A DNA stretch of 13,297 bases from DAIOEK01 sp964600595 (lineage in GTDB: Bacteria; Chloroflexota; Anaerolineae; Anaerolineales; Anaerolineaceae), in contig CAZRKL010000067.1 of NCBI GenBank assembly GCA_964600595.1, positions 1-13,297 of the forward strand, in the 5' to 3' direction. The position numbers and the translations under genes are program-made. The notes beneath the pieces are model-generated. The model was not told the origin of the DNA. It saw only the letters and a list, made by a program, of their open reading frames with translations, and did not search any database. Shown here piece after piece: positions 1 through 7,384 of this stretch (positions are counted from its first letter, which is position 1; every line of letters begins with the position of its first letter).

Positions 1-90
1 CGGTAAGGTTCTTGTGCCCGCAGTAATTATATTTTCAGAACGATAACGATTGAATTGGTTAGGATAGGATCCCACCCTACTTTTTGAATA

Positions 91-816
91 TTATGCAGAT
101 AATAACCTCTGCTCAATTGTCTCTCTCATCTCCCATGCTTTTTTAGAAGCAGAATTTGGGTGACGTTCGTTTTTTATTTTTTGCAGCAAGTATCTTTTAT
201 TGATGATAGTGATCCCTTTTACTGGTGGCATACCGGGGACAAAAGCGTTGGTAAAAACAAGTACAGGCGTAATCCAGGGCTTTTCACCGGTGATTTTTCC
301 AATTTCCTCCCGCAACCAGTAGGCATTTCTAATTGTCTGGGATATGAAATCTTTCTCCGGAAAATGCCCATTGAGAAGAAGGGTTGTTCCATCAACTGTA
401 ATCTTACCTCCATGCGCTTTCGTTTCCAAAAGGAAAACTCCCGCTTCCTTTCCAATGACTACATGATCAATATTGCCATATGGGCTAACTACATCATGGA
501 TAATGCTATATCCTTCATGTAATTCAGAAAGAAGATCTCCCACCTTTTCTTCTCCCCGAGCACCCCTGATAGCCCTTCTCTCTTCCTTAAACTTATTGTC
601 GATCCGTTTTCCCATCCAATCAGGCAGCATGCGGAGAATAATTAGCAGGATGAGTACTCCTACACCACCGATACCAAACGCAAATTGATTATTAATTACC
701 AAAAATATCGCTAGCGCCAGTAGAAGCGTGCCTATGCCAATCAAAAATGCTGTCTCTCTACGTTTTCTTGCCATTTCCCGTGTGGATTGCCCCGCGCGAT
801 TCCGATATTGCGCCAT
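91..816 (-). CDS. Membrane-anchored NERD-domain protein (putative nuclease-related)
   Basis: The 241-residue protein has a basic N-terminus, two predicted membrane helices (about residues 22-42 and 45-63) and a cytoplasmic NERD domain (about 83-195). Domain hallmarks are visible: GARGEE at 85-90, NIDHVV at 115-120 with Asp117, and LLETKA around Glu131/Lys133. These form a D...ExK pattern like that of restriction-type nucleases. NERD domains are predicted nuclease-related, but the substrate is generally unknown, so DNA cleavage here is inference. The ATG start is preceded by GGAGG at five bases' spacing, which makes it secure. The gene begins 12 bases after the stop of the PPOX gene, and its ribosome site lies in that gap, so the two are very likely cotranscribed. 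The C-terminal part (about 200-241) matches nothing I recognise. The 90 bases downstream hold no gene and no convincing terminator. Confidence 0.85.
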   Translation of the reverse strand: MAQYRNRAGQSTREMARKRRETAFLIGIGTLLLALAIFLVINNQFAFGIGGVGVLILLIILRMLPDWMGKRIDNKFKEERRAIRGARGEEKVGDLLSELHEGYSIIHDVVSPYGNIDHVVIGKEAGVFLLETKAHGGKITVDGTTLLLNGHFPEKDFISQTIRNAYWLREEIGKITGEKPWITPVLVFTNAFVPGMPPVKGITIINKRYLLQKIKNERHPNSASKKAWEMRETIEQRLLSA

Positions 817-828
817 GTATTCCTCCGG

Positions 829-1215
829 TTACTCTATTCGCAATTCAATCCTCAGGGTTGCCGGTACTCCCTTGAGGCGCAGCAGTTTAGAGCGCACATC
901 AAAGAACAGCTTGAACAGACCATACTTTTTATTCAGCAGCCGGTTCACCTTTTCCACCTCATCTCCATACACCATCACAGCGGTGGCATCCACCCAATCA
1001 CCGCGCAATTCTCCCATCGCCGCGCAAGGCGCCACCCTCACCTTTGGATTATTCCGCAGCCGTTTCACCTTGCCCGAATCGGCTTCTGTTCGCACAAAAA
1101 GTATCGCACCATCCTGCACAAACCAGACAGGCGTCTTGACCCCTTCGCCATTCTTGCGAAAGGTTTCAAGATTGAGATAATTCTGATTTTTAAATTGAGA
1201 TAATTGTGATTCCAT
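829..1215 (-). CDS. PPOX-class F420-dependent oxidoreductase-like protein (Rv2061 type)
   Basis: This small split beta-barrel protein (128 residues from the chosen ATG) belongs to the pyridoxamine-5'-phosphate-oxidase-like superfamily. It resembles the subgroup of F420-dependent PPOX enzymes typified by mycobacterial Rv2061c. Supporting features are YLNLETFRKNGEGVKTPVWF near residues 13-32, FVRTEADSGKVKRLRNNP at 40-57 and VRVAPC at 59-64, the usual order of the barrel strands and cofactor phosphate-binding loop. The family binds flavin or deazaflavin F420 and reduces small substrates; the actual substrate cannot be read from the sequence. An in-frame GTG at 1227 would add four residues, but GGGAGG lies just after that codon and four bases before the ATG at 1215, so the ATG is preferred. 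The NERD gene follows at 12 bases. The spacing is short, and the start is less certain than the identity. Confidence 0.82.
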   Translation of the reverse strand: MESQLSQFKNQNYLNLETFRKNGEGVKTPVWFVQDGAILFVRTEADSGKVKRLRNNPKVRVAPCAAMGELRGDWVDATAVMVYGDEVEKVNRLLNKKYGLFKLFFDVRSKLLRLKGVPATLRIELRIE

Positions 1216-1324
1216 CCATCCTCCCACTCTGGTTAAATTTTACAGGATTAATTGACCCCAGAGAAATCGATGGGAGGATGAATGTCCGAATAGGATGATT
1301 TCAGAAATTCTGTCTCGAGATCTC

Positions 1325-2020
1325 TTACCACACCCCGGGTAGCAGGCGGTATTTGACCTTTTGTAGGTATTCCGAGTAGCCGGGCAGGTCTTTTGCCAGC
1401 ACTTTCTCTTCGTTGCGGATGCGCATGACAATGACCGGCACGATGAGCAGCGCCGGGATGACCGCCCACCACGAACCCAGCGCAATAGGAGACAGGATGT
1501 ACATGATGCAATTACCCAGATACATGGGGTGCCGGACAAAGCCATACAACCCGGTGGATATGACCTGCTGCACTTCACTGGTTTCAATGACCCGCGAGGC
1601 ATAAGCGTTTTGTTTGAAAACATTGAATACCAGCCAGTATCCGGCAAAAACAAGCACATTCCCCAGAATGGCTACCCACACGGGCATATCTGACCAGCCA
1701 AAACGCCGGTCAAATCCCGGCAGAATGTAAGCGAAGACGAACGGGATATACGAAAGTTTGATGATCAGACTCTGTTCTTTTTCCCGTTCTATGAATTTCA
1801 TCCGGCGAGCCATCAAATCAGGAGCATATTTTATTAAATAGCTTGCTATATACAACATGGTACCCAAAATGATGACGAGATACACCCACGCTTGCCAGAA
1901 GTCAAATGTGCCAGCGGAGATAAAAAACATCGCCGATAGAACTATCAGCGCTGCAAAAAATGTCAGAATAGCTTTTCGGCGGATCTGTGCAATATCAATT
2001 TTGTCTGTTTGCGCATTCAT
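1325..2020 (-). CDS. Isoprenylcysteine carboxyl methyltransferase (ICMT/PEMT)-family membrane protein
   Basis: This polytopic membrane protein has 231 residues. Predicted helices lie near 18-36, 42-63, 88-101, 113-135 and 170-199. The C-terminal half carries the ICMT/phospholipid methyltransferase signature: STGLYGFVRHPMYLGN (about 155-170), then RIRNEEKVL (200-208) and PGYSEYLQKVKYRLLPG near the end. These segments form the S-adenosylmethionine and substrate pocket in the family. Bacterial members are mostly of unknown substrate, since prenylated CAAX proteins are largely absent from bacteria, so methylation of a lipid or isoprenoid-like compound is inference. The ATG at 2020 is chosen over ATG at 2026 because GGGGA sits seven bases before 2020 but only one before 2026. 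A candidate promoter lies at 2082-2110. The next gene (PPOX) starts 109 bases downstream and could be cotranscribed. Confidence 0.83.
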   Translation of the reverse strand: MNAQTDKIDIAQIRRKAILTFFAALIVLSAMFFISAGTFDFWQAWVYLVIILGTMLYIASYLIKYAPDLMARRMKFIEREKEQSLIIKLSYIPFVFAYILPGFDRRFGWSDMPVWVAILGNVLVFAGYWLVFNVFKQNAYASRVIETSEVQQVISTGLYGFVRHPMYLGNCIMYILSPIALGSWWAVIPALLIVPVIVMRIRNEEKVLAKDLPGYSEYLQKVKYRLLPGVW

Positions 2021-2081
2021 AACCATTTCCCCAATCTGCAGAAGGGATCAGGCAGAGCACATGCCTTCCGCAGCCAATTCT

Positions 2082-2110
2082 GTGATACATCTTTTTCGCG
2101 CGAATTTCAA
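2082..2110 (-). promoter_or_regulatory. Candidate sigma-70-type promoter for the ICMT-like gene
   Basis: Read on the minus strand there is TTGAAA (2110-2105), a 17-base spacer and TATCAC (2087-2082). These match the consensus at five and four of six positions. The expected transcription start is near 2075, leaving a leader of about 55 bases before the ATG at 2020. A perfect 10-base palindrome, TTCGCGCGAA, occupies 2095-2104 inside the spacer and could be a repressor site. No other evidence supports use. Confidence 0.35.
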
Positions 2111-2148
2111 TCCGTCACCTGACCAATGTGGTTTCCGCCAGGCAAACA

Positions 2149-2175
2149 AAAACCAGGTCTTACAGACCCGGTTTT
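2149..2175 (-). terminator. Intrinsic terminator after the VOC gene
   Basis: On the minus strand, AAAACC, one mismatch and GGTCT pair with their complements around a three-base loop (2161-2163). This gives an 11-pair stem with one mismatch. The descending arm ends in GGTTTTTGTTTG, a T-rich tract typical of rho-independent terminators. It lies 21 bases past the VOC stop codon and would separate that gene from the ICMT-like gene. Confidence 0.7.
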
Positions 2176-2196
2176 GAAATTGGATGTCCCTGTGAT

Positions 2197-2625
2197 TTAT
2201 TGTGGAGTTTGCTCGAAGTCGATCATCCACTGCACGCCAAATTTATCGGTGAACGAGCCAAAGTAGGCACCCCAGAACGTATCCTGCAGCGGCATTTCAT
2301 TTCTTCCTCCCACCGAAAGGGCGTTGTAGTATTTCTGCGCCTCTTCTTTGCTTTCCACTTCTAGCATGATGTAGAAGTTATTCCCCTGGGTCAAATTCTG
2401 ACCCATTGACTTTAATGCGTCTGTACCATGCAATACCAGCTCTTTCAAAATTTTCAGGGACATATGCATAATCTTATTTTGGTCACCTTGTGGCAGCGTT
2501 GGCACGCCTGGTGTTGTACCAAAACGCTGAATGGGGCTAAACTCGCCGCCAAAGACGGAGCGATAAAATACAAAAGCTTCCTCAGTGGTGCCCGGGAAGT
2601 TCAAATACAAAGCAGCTTTTGCCAT
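2197..2625 (-). CDS. PhnB-like VOC (glyoxalase/bleomycin-resistance fold) protein
   Basis: This 142-residue single-domain protein belongs to the vicinal-oxygen-chelate superfamily, PhnB/3-demethylubiquinone-methyltransferase-like branch. Visible hallmarks are LNFPGTTEEAFVFYRSVFGG (8-27), the HMSLKI strand at 54-59, LHGTDA at 65-70, and a closing WGAYFGSFTDKFGVQW segment (118-133) ahead of IDFEQ. The PhnB-like branch usually has degenerate metal ligands, and automatic names such as '3-demethylubiquinone methyltransferase' are unreliable for it. No substrate can be assigned. The ATG is preceded by AAGGAGA at about eight bases. The gene has its own candidate promoter (2660-2688) and a clear intrinsic terminator (2149-2175), so it appears to be a monocistronic unit. 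The diguanylate cyclase stop lies 82 bases upstream. Confidence 0.85.
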   Translation of the reverse strand: MAKAALYLNFPGTTEEAFVFYRSVFGGEFSPIQRFGTTPGVPTLPQGDQNKIMHMSLKILKELVLHGTDALKSMGQNLTQGNNFYIMLEVESKEEAQKYYNALSVGGRNEMPLQDTFWGAYFGSFTDKFGVQWMIDFEQTPQ

Positions 2626-2659
2626 GCGGTTTTCTCCTTTTATACCTGTAAGTGTTTAG

Positions 2660-2688
2660 ATTATATAAAAAGAGAAAAGCAATGACAT
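2660..2688 (-). promoter_or_regulatory. Candidate promoter for the VOC gene
   Basis: On the minus strand a perfect TATAAT (2665-2660) lies 17 bases downstream of ATGTCA (2688-2683), which matches TTGACA at four of six positions. The spacer is T-rich. Predicted transcription starts near 2653, about 28 bases before the ATG at 2625 and upstream of the AAGGAGA ribosome site. Confidence 0.5.
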
Positions 2689-2707
2689 CACGCCCATACA
2701 AGGTTAA

Positions 2708-4882
2708 TCAGACCTCATCCGCGAGCTCCACCCGGTCTCGACCATTACGTTTGGCTTTATACAGCCCCCTGTCCGCGAAATCCAGCAAGCTGTCCAGATC
2801 CATACCATGATCAGGATAAGCGGATATGCCCGCTGAGACCGTCACTTTACCTAACGGATTTCCGTTGAGTTCCACATGCATTGTTCGAATCGCCTCTGAG
2901 ATCTGTTCCGCGCGGCGAATGGTTGTTTCAAGATCGGTCTCCGAAAGAATAATTACAAACTCTTCGCCTCCGATCCGGCTGGCAATATCACCACCGCGGA
3001 CTTTCTTGAGCAACAGAGAGCCAATTCCTTTCAGCACAGCATCGCCGCCTTTGTGACCATAAGTATCGTTATATAGTTTAAAGTTATCAATATCCAGGAA
3101 AACAATACCCGCGTGGGTATGATTCCGGTGAGCGCGGAGCAGCTCTTTTTGCAGGTATTCTTCCATAAACCTGCGGTTGAACAACCCGGTGAGATGATCA
3201 CGAATGGATAGCGAGGTTAATTCCTGACGCAGCTTGATATTGGATATGGTTAATGTCAGTTGTTCCATGACATTATGCATTAATTCCATTCCACCCGGCA
3301 CACCTTCATGGTTACTTTGCCATTCCAGGTGGATCAAACCCAGAACATCACCAGCGGCAACCAGGGGTAAGTCAATATATTGCCCTTTGTAATCAGGATC
3401 TACATGTTTGCAGGGCAAATTGTTATTCGATTTATTCCATTGATGCGCTTTTTTCAACCTTAATGCCCAGCATTCATCGAGCCCAAATACCACTTCACTG
3501 AAGATCTGCTCGCCCCAGGCAGAAACCTTTTTTACCTGTTTGTGGTTTCTATCAACCAAATAGATAGCTCCACTGGTACCCTGAAAAACCATCGGGGCGA
3601 ATTTATCCATCACCGCGTACGCCTCTTCAATTGCATTACATGAAAGAAGCATTTCATCCATTTCCCGTAAAACAGAGGCATCATGATTGCGTTTTTCAAG
3701 ATCAGCAACCAGCAGGGTCAGTTTCTCATTGGTTTCTTTCATCAACTCTTCTGATCTTTTCTGTTCTGAGATATCCGCGTAGGTGCCCATCACACCGAAT
3801 ATTTCTCCATTTTGCTCGCGGAGCGGTACCTTGCTTTTTCTAACCCAGTGGAATTTATCATCCGTCAGCATTTCCAACTCTTCGTAGTCATACTTTGGCT
3901 TCCCGGTTCGGATGACTTCCTGATCAACCGCTCGATTTTTTTCTGCTGTGACCCCTTTATTGATTTCATAATCCGTCTTGCCGATCACCTCCACGGGGTC
4001 GGCAAACCCCCTGTCCACCGCGAAGGATTTGTTGCAGCCCATGTATTTAAGCGAAATATCCTTCCAGAACACCCTGTCTGGGATGGTATCCAAAACCAGT
4101 TTTAACATCTCTCGCGAACGGTAAATTTCTTCATTTTTTTCTTTTTGTTCAGTGATATCCTGCGCTGAACCAAAGACCATATTTCCCATGGGCGCTGTAT
4201 GCCACTCTATCCAACGGTACGATCCATCTTTATGCCGGTATCGATTCACAAAACCTTTTACGGGTTTTTGGTTCGCCAATTCAGCCATGGCTGCTTTTGT
4301 TCTTTCAACATCATCCGGATGTACAAAATCCAAATAACGCGACTGTTGAATTTCTGCGAGCTGATAACCCAGGGTCTTTTCCCACGCGTTATTTAACCGC
4401 AGAAAATACCCATCTATGCTGGCAATTACCATGAGGTCTATACTGACTTCGAAGAAATTATTCAGTTCAAGTGTTTTTTGATGAAAACTGGCTTCTACTT
4501 TAATCCTCTGGGTGCTGTCGTGGATAACTGAGTAGAGCAACTGCCGGTCATTGTATAAAATCGGTCCGCTATACACTTCAACATCCCGAACCTCGCCATT
4601 TGCCAGGCGATGCCTGAAATTGAAATAATTCCGGGCTTCTGATCTGGCTCGTTCCATCTCAGCTTTAATTTCATCCATGGGAAGGATATTGATCTGCGCA
4701 ATGTTCATCCCTATCAATTCAGCCAGGGGATACTGATAAAATTTGTACGCGGCGGGATTCGCGTCTACGATCAGACCGGTCTCCGGTTCTATAACCATCA
4801 TGACGGTATGATTGTTCTGAAAAATACTCTCGTACTGGCTGCATTGACCAGATTTTTTCTGTTTGCTTGATTTCTTATTCAT
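2708..4882 (-). CDS. PAS-PAS-PAS-GAF-GGDEF diguanylate cyclase
   Basis: This soluble 724-residue sensor enzyme is predicted to make cyclic di-GMP from two GTP. Domain order is PAS (about 15-125), PAS (142-245), PAS with PAC end (262-374), a coiled-coil linker (375-410), GAF (410-552) and GGDEF (560-722). The cyclase active site reads GGEEF at 638-642, with FLDIDNFKLYND at 595-606 and DHLTGLFNRR at 562-571. The inhibitory product site RxxD (Arg629-Gly-Gly-Asp632) sits exactly five residues before GGEEF, so feedback inhibition by c-di-GMP is expected. No EAL or HD-GYP domain and no membrane segment is present. The GAF domain carries CWALR (471-475), His480 and CxH at 491-493. The ATG at 4882 has AGGA five bases upstream; an in-frame TTG at 4900 is less likely. 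The input signal is unknown. Confidence 0.93.
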   Translation of the reverse strand: MNKKSSKQKKSGQCSQYESIFQNNHTVMMVIEPETGLIVDANPAAYKFYQYPLAELIGMNIAQINILPMDEIKAEMERARSEARNYFNFRHRLANGEVRDVEVYSGPILYNDRQLLYSVIHDSTQRIKVEASFHQKTLELNNFFEVSIDLMVIASIDGYFLRLNNAWEKTLGYQLAEIQQSRYLDFVHPDDVERTKAAMAELANQKPVKGFVNRYRHKDGSYRWIEWHTAPMGNMVFGSAQDITEQKEKNEEIYRSREMLKLVLDTIPDRVFWKDISLKYMGCNKSFAVDRGFADPVEVIGKTDYEINKGVTAEKNRAVDQEVIRTGKPKYDYEELEMLTDDKFHWVRKSKVPLREQNGEIFGVMGTYADISEQKRSEELMKETNEKLTLLVADLEKRNHDASVLREMDEMLLSCNAIEEAYAVMDKFAPMVFQGTSGAIYLVDRNHKQVKKVSAWGEQIFSEVVFGLDECWALRLKKAHQWNKSNNNLPCKHVDPDYKGQYIDLPLVAAGDVLGLIHLEWQSNHEGVPGGMELMHNVMEQLTLTISNIKLRQELTSLSIRDHLTGLFNRRFMEEYLQKELLRAHRNHTHAGIVFLDIDNFKLYNDTYGHKGGDAVLKGIGSLLLKKVRGGDIASRIGGEEFVIILSETDLETTIRRAEQISEAIRTMHVELNGNPLGKVTVSAGISAYPDHGMDLDSLLDFADRGLYKAKRNGRDRVELADEV

Positions 4883-4930
4883 AACTTTCCTGTTAATCAA
4901 TACTGTTTACAAAGGAACCGGGTAGTATAA

Positions 4931-4958
4931 ATTTTAAGGAAATTTCAGCGCATGACAA
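4931..4958 (-). promoter_or_regulatory. Candidate promoter for the diguanylate cyclase gene
   Basis: On the minus strand TTGTCA (4958-4953), a 16-base spacer and TAAAAT (4936-4931) each match the sigma-70 consensus at five of six positions. The predicted start is near 4924, giving a leader of about 42 bases before the ATG at 4882. TATACT lies just downstream as a less well placed alternative -10. Confidence 0.5.
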
Positions 4959-5013
4959 TAAAAAGCGAATTAAATACGAAAATGTCTGACCTCTCCAATA
5001 AATCCATTTTCCT

Positions 5014-5045
5014 GATAAAAATTATTGAAAACAGGTGTTTTTATC
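5014..5045. other. AT-rich inverted repeat between lipoprotein and cyclase genes
   Basis: GATAAAAA (5014-5021) and TTTTTATC (5038-5045) form an eight-pair inverted repeat with a 16-base loop. The loop overlaps a smaller AAAACA/TGTTTT stem. It lies 41 bases past the lipoprotein stop and might end the MoxR operon, but the stem is AT-rich and has no proper T-tract after it. The rest of 4883-5085 shows only the cyclase promoter. Confidence 0.25.
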
Positions 5046-5085
5046 TTCCGGTAATCGGCTGAGAGTTGGAAAAGTAAGCGCGCAA

Positions 5086-5586
5086 TTATTGTTTGTACTG
5101 TGAGGTTGCTTCTTCAGGAAGGGTAAGCTTCTGGATAAAGGCAGTCAGGGGTTCTGTAATCCACTCGCCATTGGTATAAGTTGTGCCCGGAAAGTAATAC
5201 AGACTGCAAGTGGTGCCATCAGAGTATAAGATGGCATAACCCAGGGTATGGCCGCCATCGGGTGCATCTTCCGGGCTGATCTGCTCGATCTTTCCGCAAT
5301 CCACTTTCGCCAGGTCCGCGTAGAGCTGATCCATGTCTGCCTGATCAAATGGGATTTCCCATTCCCCATTATTCACCTGGGTTTTCTCCACCACGCCGTT
5401 GCGGGTAAAAGTGACTTTATCAGGCGTGATTCTAAAGACTTCGTTCAACTGCAATTCAGGGAGGATGGAACCCGAGAGGTAGGAATACTCGACGCTTGAA
5501 ATCTGCTTCATCTGAGCCTCCGATTTACATCCGCACAAGCCGCATAATAGTGCGCAAATTATAAGTAATTTCGTTCTGATATTCAC
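5086..5586 (-). CDS. Small secreted lipoprotein of unknown function
   Basis: From the GTG at 5586 the product is 166 residues. It has a textbook lipoprotein signal: a short basic start (MNIRTK), a hydrophobic core (residues 7-17) and the lipobox Leu17-Cys18-Gly19-Cys20. The mature protein should be lipidated at Cys20 and held on the outer face of the cytoplasmic membrane. The rest is a polar domain with strand-like segments such as VFRITPDKVTFTRNGVV and YAILYSDGTTCSLYYFPG; I recognise no family. The GTG is chosen because GGGAGG lies four bases before it. The alternative ATG at 5598 overlaps that ribosome site, and TTG at 5634 would put 16 unlikely residues ahead of the signal. It lies 52 bases after the six-helix protein and probably belongs to the MoxR operon, though the gap leaves room for separate control. 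Confidence 0.75.
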   Translation of the reverse strand: MNIRTKLLIICALLCGLCGCKSEAQMKQISSVEYSYLSGSILPELQLNEVFRITPDKVTFTRNGVVEKTQVNNGEWEIPFDQADMDQLYADLAKVDCGKIEQISPEDAPDGGHTLGYAILYSDGTTCSLYYFPGTTYTNGEWITEPLTAFIQKLTLPEEATSQYKQ

Positions 5587-5638
5587 AATACCTCCCATGT
5601 GATGATGGGGTGTTTGAATATTACCGACACACAAGTTA

Positions 5639-6136
5639 TTATCCCTTAAATATTCTGTACAGTCTGAAAAAACTGAAAAGGATTATTACTCCCGCCGCGA
5701 AGAGAAATACAAACGGGATGGAAACCTTGACCAGCATTAAAATTCCCACCAGCAGCAGACTTCCGATAACGACTGCCAGGAGGGTCAGAATGCGCCGTTT
5801 TTCATAATCCCCAGTGAAGGGGGGCATGGCATTCTTTCGGGGGAGTGCATCCTCTGAAAGTTCCCAGCCTGCCAGAGCCATAGTTGCGCTTATGATCATC
5901 AGAAACACCGGGGCACTCAACCAGATTCCCAGCGCGGTTCCCATCGTGCAGGCGAACAGGAGCAGATGGGGCAGCCAGCCTGCGTACCGAATCTGGTACA
6001 AACTTGCAGCTGCGATGAGCAAAATACAAGAGATGCCGCCCAACCATGGGCTTACCATTGTCAGCCCACCTGCCAGCACCAGGATGGAGCCCATCTGTAC
6101 CGAGAGGAAAATCCACCGGTGGGTTTGGCGCGTCAT
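5639..6136 (-). CDS. Six-helix membrane protein in the MoxR operon, unknown function
   Basis: The 165-residue, very hydrophobic protein has about six predicted membrane helices (near residues 9-30, 32-50, 55-71, 73-93, 113-135 and 137-160). One longer polar loop (about 94-112, EDALPRKNAMPPFTGDYEKR) lies between helices four and five and is probably cytoplasmic given its charge. No enzymatic motif or known family is visible. The ATG overlaps the DUF58 stop as ATGA, and GGGAGGGATTCG precedes it, so translation is probably coupled to the DUF58 gene. By position it may be a membrane partner of the MoxR/DUF58/DUF4129 proteins. That role is inference from operon structure only. Confidence is high that it is a real gene and low on its function. 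Confidence 0.75.
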   Translation of the reverse strand: MTRQTHRWIFLSVQMGSILVLAGGLTMVSPWLGGISCILLIAAASLYQIRYAGWLPHLLLFACTMGTALGIWLSAPVFLMIISATMALAGWELSEDALPRKNAMPPFTGDYEKRRILTLLAVVIGSLLLVGILMLVKVSIPFVFLFAAGVIILFSFFRLYRIFKG

Positions 6137-7383
6137 CGAATCCCTCCCCGGTTGGCATGCAATGCGTTCTCAAAAGATTTGTGGATCTGCCAATCGACGA
6201 CCATCACACCCATGCGCCGGATGCGGCGCAGCATAATTTCCCGCTCTATCCGGGCAGCCCGGTATGCGAGCAATTCTGAATCATCCATATCCACCTTGCG
6301 TTCCAGTGGATTAGGGCTGACGACCAGAAGCTGGTATCCATCTGCTTTCAGGCGGTTGATCGTTTTCATATCCCTGATACGGAGGGGACTGATCAAGACG
6401 ATAACCGACTTCGGTGGAAACTGCTTGACCGGGAAATATCGCATGGTATCAAAAGCGACCAAATCTCCCGGCTCGCAGGCTGCCAGCCTGTCCAGTATCC
6501 CCACCAGGTGTCTTTTTCCATACCCCGGGTATACCTGGGTCACCCGGTCTCCCAGGATCATCAGTGACAGACGGTTGCCAGACCTGAGAAATGCCCGCGC
6601 CAGCGCCGCCGCAGTTTGAACTCCGTACTCGAATAATTTTGTTTCCGTCAGATCAAGATTCACCGAAGCGCGTCCATCGAGCAGGATACCAATATCTGCC
6701 ATTTCTTCGCGTTCAAATTCTTTCGAAAAAAAGCGGTTGGGATGCCGGGCAGCCATCCGCCAGTGGATGAGCCGCATGGGGTCACCTGCATAATATTGCC
6801 GCACCCCCCAGAAATCTATCCCGCTGCCAGGCTGACGCGACAGATTCGGACCCGCGGTCCGAACCGTGGGACGGGGATGAAAGTGAAAACGCTTTAATTG
6901 AATATCTGGCGGAAGCACGAGTACCTGGCATGCAGCAGGAAGTTCAATCACCTGCTCAAACAGGCCAAAGTAATCGCTGACAGCCACCCTGACGGATTGC
7001 CAGGCAAACCTGCCTCTCGTTCCCTGAAAGGAGTAGCTGAATTCCACATGTGAACCAGCAGGCAGGCTTATCCGCTGGAATATTTCGCCCTCCAGAAGCT
7101 GCATATTCTGAAGCAGTTCGTCGCGAAGCTCGACCCGGGCAAGCCTGGAACCTTTATTCTCCAGATGGATTTGCATAGTCACCGGAGAACCCACAGCTGC
7201 ACGCCGGCAACTAATGGTGCGGGTGGCAGAGAGATCTACACGTACGGGCATCGTCAGCAAGGCTGCAGCCAGAAACCCGAGGAATGGAATAGCCAAAAGC
7301 GCCATCGTACCATTCCGGCTGAGAATGGCAGCCAGGAACAGGATTACGATGAGAATCAGGATCAGGTTGAGCCTGGTTTTCAT
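6133..7383 (-). CDS. DUF58-domain membrane protein (MoxR partner)
   Basis: The 416-residue protein has two N-terminal membrane helices (about 5-22 and 27-45), a beta-rich middle region (about 47-165) and the DUF58 core (about 187-275). The core signature is present: GVRQYYAGDPMRLIHWR around 193-209, followed by FFSKEFEREE (218-227) and ILLDGRAS (233-240). DUF58 resembles a von Willebrand factor A fold and is nearly always encoded next to MoxR ATPases. Here the metal-site motif reads D-G-R-A-S rather than DxSxS, so the first serine is replaced by Arg238 and metal binding may be altered. The ATG at 7383 lies one base after the MoxR stop. An in-frame ATG at 7431 would overlap MoxR by 47 bases and is less likely. 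The ribosome site is weak, suggesting coupling to MoxR translation. Confidence 0.9.
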   Translation of the reverse strand: MKTRLNLILILIVILFLAAILSRNGTMALLAIPFLGFLAAALLTMPVRVDLSATRTISCRRAAVGSPVTMQIHLENKGSRLARVELRDELLQNMQLLEGEIFQRISLPAGSHVEFSYSFQGTRGRFAWQSVRVAVSDYFGLFEQVIELPAACQVLVLPPDIQLKRFHFHPRPTVRTAGPNLSRQPGSGIDFWGVRQYYAGDPMRLIHWRMAARHPNRFFSKEFEREEMADIGILLDGRASVNLDLTETKLFEYGVQTAAALARAFLRSGNRLSLMILGDRVTQVYPGYGKRHLVGILDRLAACEPGDLVAFDTMRYFPVKQFPPKSVIVLISPLRIRDMKTINRLKADGYQLLVVSPNPLERKVDMDDSELLAYRAARIEREIMLRRIRRMGVMVVDWQIHKSFENALHANRGGIR

Positions 7384-7384
7384 G

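Noticed and set aside
60..79. Hairpin TAGG...CCTA after the NERD gene as a terminator
   Set aside because: The stem has two G-T pairs, its centre is a palindrome and no T-tract follows on the minus strand.
728..1203. Two long plus-strand open frames (138 and 150 codons)
   Set aside because: They lie opposite the PPOX and NERD genes, which have clear family motifs and ribosome sites; the plus-strand products show no recognisable motif.
1225..1270. TAAAAT as a separate promoter for the PPOX gene
   Set aside because: No acceptable -35 hexamer lies at 16-18 bases; read-through from the ICMT promoter is as likely.
1313..1324. Overlapping palindromes TCTCGAGA and GAGATCTC
   Set aside because: Short restriction-site-like palindromes at a gene end, with no promoter or partner copy nearby.
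1240..1659. Minus-strand open frames overlapping the ICMT gene
   Set aside because: They are in another frame of a gene with a clear ICMT signature and have low-complexity, cysteine/serine-rich translations.
5802..6619. Long frames on both strands over the DUF58/six-helix junction (up to 217 codons)
   Set aside because: They are shadows of two real overlapping genes joined by ATGA; no motif or ribosome site supports them.
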